In this document: piece after piece, positions 59,649-64,000 of the stretch | How positions within the stretch are numbered: the first letter of the stretch is position 1 | Layout of the letters: every line of letters starts with the position of its first letter | DNA from: Actinophytocola xanthii | Lineage (GTDB): Bacteria > Actinomycetota > Actinomycetes > Mycobacteriales > Pseudonocardiaceae | Assembly: GCF_001921205.1 (NCBI RefSeq) | Contig: NZ_MSIE01000049.1 | Span: 1-64,000, forward strand | DNA length: 64,000 nucleotides | Direction: 5' to 3' | Notes under the pieces: model-generated | What the model was told of the DNA's origin: nothing | What the model saw: the letters and a program-made list of their open reading frames with translations, nothing else | Database searches by the model: none | Made by a program: the position numbers and the translations under genes

Positions 59649-62504
59649 CTATGCGCGTTGCAGCTGGAAGCGTTGGTTGGCGGCGCCGGTGACCGTCCAC
59701 TGGGAGATGCGTGCTCCGTCGGTGGTGGCCGCCGACCACACGTCCATGGCCATGCCGCTGTGTCGGTTGACGAGGCTGACCGCGCCGCCGCCATGGTCAG
59801 CCACCCGCCACTGCTGGCTCGTGGCGCCGGTGTCGGGCTGCTGGGTGATGTCGGCACCGGTGCCGGTGCCCGCCACCTGCAGCACGAGGCCGCTGTGCCG
59901 CGCGCGGACCCGGTAGAAGCCACCGCCGGAGTCGAGGAAGTCGAACTGCTGGTTGGCTCCGCCGGTGGCCGACCACTGGTGCAGGAGCGCACCGGCCGCG
60001 GTGGACGCCCCGCTGATGTCGGCGAGCTTTCCGCTGTGCTGGACGACCAGCCGGTAGTACACCCCGGTCTCCACCGCCGACCCGGCCTCCTGCCCGGTCG
60101 CCCGGTAGGTGTGGCCGGCCTGGACGGTGAACTCCACCAGGTCGCTCTCCGGCTTCGTCGGTGTGACCGCGGTGCCGGTCGTCTGGTCGACGAGTTGGTA
60201 GGTGCCGGTGAACATGCGGCTGCGAACCCGGACGGTGCCCGCACGGTCGGGCGTGACGGTCAGCTCGGTGATCCGGCCGCCCGACCACGTCGCGCCCACG
60301 GTGTGGCCCCCGCGGCCCCGCAGGCCGGTGACGTTCCCGGTCGGCCATGCCGGCGGCAGCGCGGGCAGCACGTGCAGCTCGCCGTTGTGGCTGTGCAGCA
60401 GCATCTCCGCGATGCCCGAGGTGGCGCCGAAGTTGCCGTCGATCTGGAACGGTGGATGCAGGTCGAACATGTTGGGCGCGAGCCGTTCGGTGGTGACGAG
60501 GTCGCGGACCAGCTTGTGCGCCCGGGCACCCTCCTCCATCCGCGCCCAGAAGTTGATCTTCCAGGCGAGGGACCAGCCGGTGCCCGCGTCACCCCGCAGC
60601 TCCAGGGTCCTGCGTGCGGCCTCGAACAGCTGCGGTGTGCCGCGTCGGGTGATCTGGTTGCTCGGGTGCAGACCGTACAGGTGCGAGACGTGCCGGTGGT
60701 TCGGCTCGGTCTCCACCCAGTCGTACAGCCACTCCTGGACGTTGCCCCGCGAGCCGACCTTCATCGGGGCCAACCGCTGCCGGGCGGACCGAACCTGGTC
60801 CCGGAAGGCGGAGTCCACACCCAGCACCTCGCTCGCGCTCGCGCACCCGTCGAACAGGTCCCTCAGGATCTGCATGTCCATCGTCGGACCGGCGCAGACG
60901 CTGACCCCCGAGTGGTGGGCCAGCTCCGGCGAGTTCGACGGGTTGGTGACCAGCGACCCCAGGGTCGGCTCGGTCACCAGCGTGCCGAGGAAAAACTGGG
61001 CGGCACCCTTCATCGCAGCGTAGTTCGCGCGCAGGAACTCGGTGTCGCCGGTGAACCGGTAGTGGTCCCAGATCAGCGACGCGAGCCAGGCGCCGCCGGT
61101 CTGCCACATGCCCCAGAACGCGCCGTCGACAACCGAGGTGCCCCGCCACGCGTCGGTGTTGTGGTGGGTGACCCAGCCAGACGCGCCGTACTGCACCCGA
61201 GCGGTGCGGGCTCCGGTGACCGCGAGCTCGCCGACCATGCGGAACACCGGCTCCAGGCACTCGCCGAGGTTGGTCGTGTCGGCGGGCCAGTAGTTCATCG
61301 GCAGGTTGGCGTTGATCGTGTACTTCGAGTCCCACGGCGGGGCCAGCTGGTCGTTCCAGATGCCCTGCAGGTTCGCCGGCTGGGTACCCGGCCGAGACGA
61401 GGAGATCAGCAGATACCGGCCGTACTGGAACAACAGCGCCGAGAACTGCGGGTCCTCGACCGACCCGTGCCGGGCGATCCGGACATCGGTCGGCTGGTCG
61501 GCCGCCGAGGTGCGCCCGAGATCGATCGTCACCCGGTTGAACAGGCCCTGGTAATCGGCCACGTGCCGGGCGCGGAGGGCGTCGTACCCCGGCGCCGCGC
61601 CCAAATGTCTCCTGGCGATGCCCTGGTAGTCGCCGTTCACGGTCTGGTGGTTGACGTAGCTGGTGCCGATCGACACCAGCAGCGTCACGCTGTTGGCGTT
61701 CGACACCCGCAGCGTGCCGCCAGAGCTACTGGTGCTGCCGCCCTCGGCGACAGCCCTGGCCAGCGCGAGGAACCGCACCGACCCGGCGATGCCGCGCGCG
61801 TCGCCGGAGATGCCGTCCAGTGCGATCGTCGCGCTGTCCGGGCTCGAGACGGTCGCCCGCTGCGGGCTGGCGAACGCGGCCGAGAACGAGATCGATCCGG
61901 CTGTCGCCGCGGTCAGTCGCATGACGATCACCTGGTCCGGCGCGCTCGCGAACACCTCGCGTCGGTACCGCACACCGTTCGCGACATAGGTCGTGCCCGA
62001 TGTCGCCGTGGTGAGGTCGAGCCAGCGCTCGTACTCGGACACCCCGCTCACCGCAGGCAGGGTGAGCCGGAGGTCGCCGACGGGCTGGTACGGGAGCTGG
62101 GCAGCCGGGTTGCCCAGCATGGTCTGGTCGATCAGGGTCTGCGCCTGCCCCCACTGGTTGGCGAACACCAGCTGCCGGATCTGGGCGATTGCGCCCGCGC
62201 CTCGGGGGTTGTCGTAGTTGTGCGGACCGCCGGCCCACACCGTGTCCTCGTTGAGCTGTAGTCGTTCGGTGTCGGTGTTGCCGAACACCATGGCACCGAG
62301 GCGGCCGTTGCCGACCGGCAGCGCACGCAGCCAGTCGGAGCCGGCCGCCTCGTCGTACCACAGTGCCTGGTCACCCGCCGCCCGCACGTCCGCTGGCGGG
62401 GCCGAGCCCGCGCGGGCGGTCGCCGTCCACCCGGCACCCGCGAACACGGCGCCCGCGCCGACCGCCCCGAGGCGCATCGCCTGCCGCCGCGTCAGGTCCG
62501 GCAT
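59649..62504 (-). CDS. Secreted GH95 glycosidase with C-terminal ricin module, 951 aa
   Basis: A Tat signal (LTRRQAMRLGAVGAGAVFAG) precedes the GH95 layout: N-terminal beta-domain (LWYDEAAGSDWLRALPVGNGRLGAMVFGN, RLQLNEDTVWAGGPHNYDNP), linker, (alpha/alpha)6 barrel (NLQGIWNDQLAPPWDSKYTINANLPMNYWPA) and C-terminal beta-domain (about 720-810). A ricin-type lectin (about 810-951) is appended. GH95 enzymes are alpha-L-fucosidases or alpha-L-galactosidases, here probably trimming hemicellulose side chains. It is oriented with the esterase and GH10 genes, 28 bp after the latter. Confidence 0.93.
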   Translation of the reverse strand: MPDLTRRQAMRLGAVGAGAVFAGAGWTATARAGSAPPADVRAAGDQALWYDEAAGSDWLRALPVGNGRLGAMVFGNTDTERLQLNEDTVWAGGPHNYDNPRGAGAIAQIRQLVFANQWGQAQTLIDQTMLGNPAAQLPYQPVGDLRLTLPAVSGVSEYERWLDLTTATSGTTYVANGVRYRREVFASAPDQVIVMRLTAATAGSISFSAAFASPQRATVSSPDSATIALDGISGDARGIAGSVRFLALARAVAEGGSTSSSGGTLRVSNANSVTLLVSIGTSYVNHQTVNGDYQGIARRHLGAAPGYDALRARHVADYQGLFNRVTIDLGRTSAADQPTDVRIARHGSVEDPQFSALLFQYGRYLLISSSRPGTQPANLQGIWNDQLAPPWDSKYTINANLPMNYWPADTTNLGECLEPVFRMVGELAVTGARTARVQYGASGWVTHHNTDAWRGTSVVDGAFWGMWQTGGAWLASLIWDHYRFTGDTEFLRANYAAMKGAAQFFLGTLVTEPTLGSLVTNPSNSPELAHHSGVSVCAGPTMDMQILRDLFDGCASASEVLGVDSAFRDQVRSARQRLAPMKVGSRGNVQEWLYDWVETEPNHRHVSHLYGLHPSNQITRRGTPQLFEAARRTLELRGDAGTGWSLAWKINFWARMEEGARAHKLVRDLVTTERLAPNMFDLHPPFQIDGNFGATSGIAEMLLHSHNGELHVLPALPPAWPTGNVTGLRGRGGHTVGATWSGGRITELTVTPDRAGTVRVRSRMFTGTYQLVDQTTGTAVTPTKPESDLVEFTVQAGHTYRATGQEAGSAVETGVYYRLVVQHSGKLADISGASTAAGALLHQWSATGGANQQFDFLDSGGGFYRVRARHSGLVLQVAGTGTGADITQQPDTGATSQQWRVADHGGGAVSLVNRHSGMAMDVWSAATTDGARISQWTVTGAANQRFQLQRA

Positions 62505-62532
62505 CGGGCGCCTCCGTCCACGAGAACCCGGA

Positions 62533-63999
<1,467 letters not shown>

Positions 64000-64000
64000 G

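Noticed and set aside
59412-62261. 949-codon plus-strand open frame opposite GH95
   Set aside because: Composition is a mirror of the GH95 gene and no domain is recognisable; the minus strand encodes a complete secreted glycosidase.

Overview
The window is high-GC, densely packed actinomycete DNA. Two DUF3558-type lipoproteins, a SARP/AfsR regulator, a SapB-like lanthipeptide locus, a methyl-accepting chemotaxis protein and many ricin-module hydrolases suggest a motile-spore member of the Pseudonocardiales (Actinosynnema/Saccharothrix-like). That placement is inference from gene content; no rRNA, tRNA or other marker is present. No CRISPR array, prophage or intact insertion sequence was seen.

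Layout. 1-1.05 kb: a relic of an IucA/IucC siderophore synthetase and one unknown gene. 1.1-5.1 kb: a compact class III lanthipeptide locus, with an unlisted 42-residue precursor carrying two labionin motifs, a stem-loop, a RamC-like synthetase and a translationally coupled secreted beta-helix protein. 5.2-14 kb: housekeeping and accessory genes (chemoreceptor, cold-shock protein, a DesK/NarL-type two-component pair with palindromic operators, a mARC/YcbX-like MOSC protein with its reductase and an amidase, DedA). 14-20.5 kb: a LysR-controlled catabolic operon (flavin monooxygenase, CocE-type hydrolase, SnoaL-like, NIPSNAP, acyl-CoA ligase). 20.5-28.4 kb: lipoprotein, subtilase, PASTA protein, an Fe-S type repressor with two matching operators, DUF3291, a PQQ propeller and a Cys-rich secreted protein.

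28.5-42.9 kb is the main point of interest. Two paralogous radical SAM enzymes bracket a 27-residue peptide ending Cys-Lys-Cys-Thr-Cys and a heterodimeric ABC exporter, followed by a class IV-like (zinc-ligand-bearing) lanthipeptide synthetase. Next come an orphan NarL response regulator, a large SARP and a second RiPP module: a 109-residue precursor-like protein abutting the SARP stop codon, then a B12-type radical SAM RiPP maturase. I read this as one or two RiPP pathways combining radical and lanthionine chemistry under common regulation. I do not recognise the combination.

42.9-47.1 kb is ordinary (lipoprotein, HEAT-repeat protein, MFS exporter). 47.1-64 kb is an arabinoxylan utilisation locus. 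Secreted GH62, GH43, CE1-like/CBM2, GH95 and GH10 enzymes attack side chains and backbone outside the cell. A LacI-controlled ABC importer takes up oligosaccharides and a cytoplasmic GH51 arabinofuranosidase finishes them. A perfect CelR/CebR-type box and three cre-like boxes mark the promoters, and an FCD-type GntR regulator sits among the enzymes.
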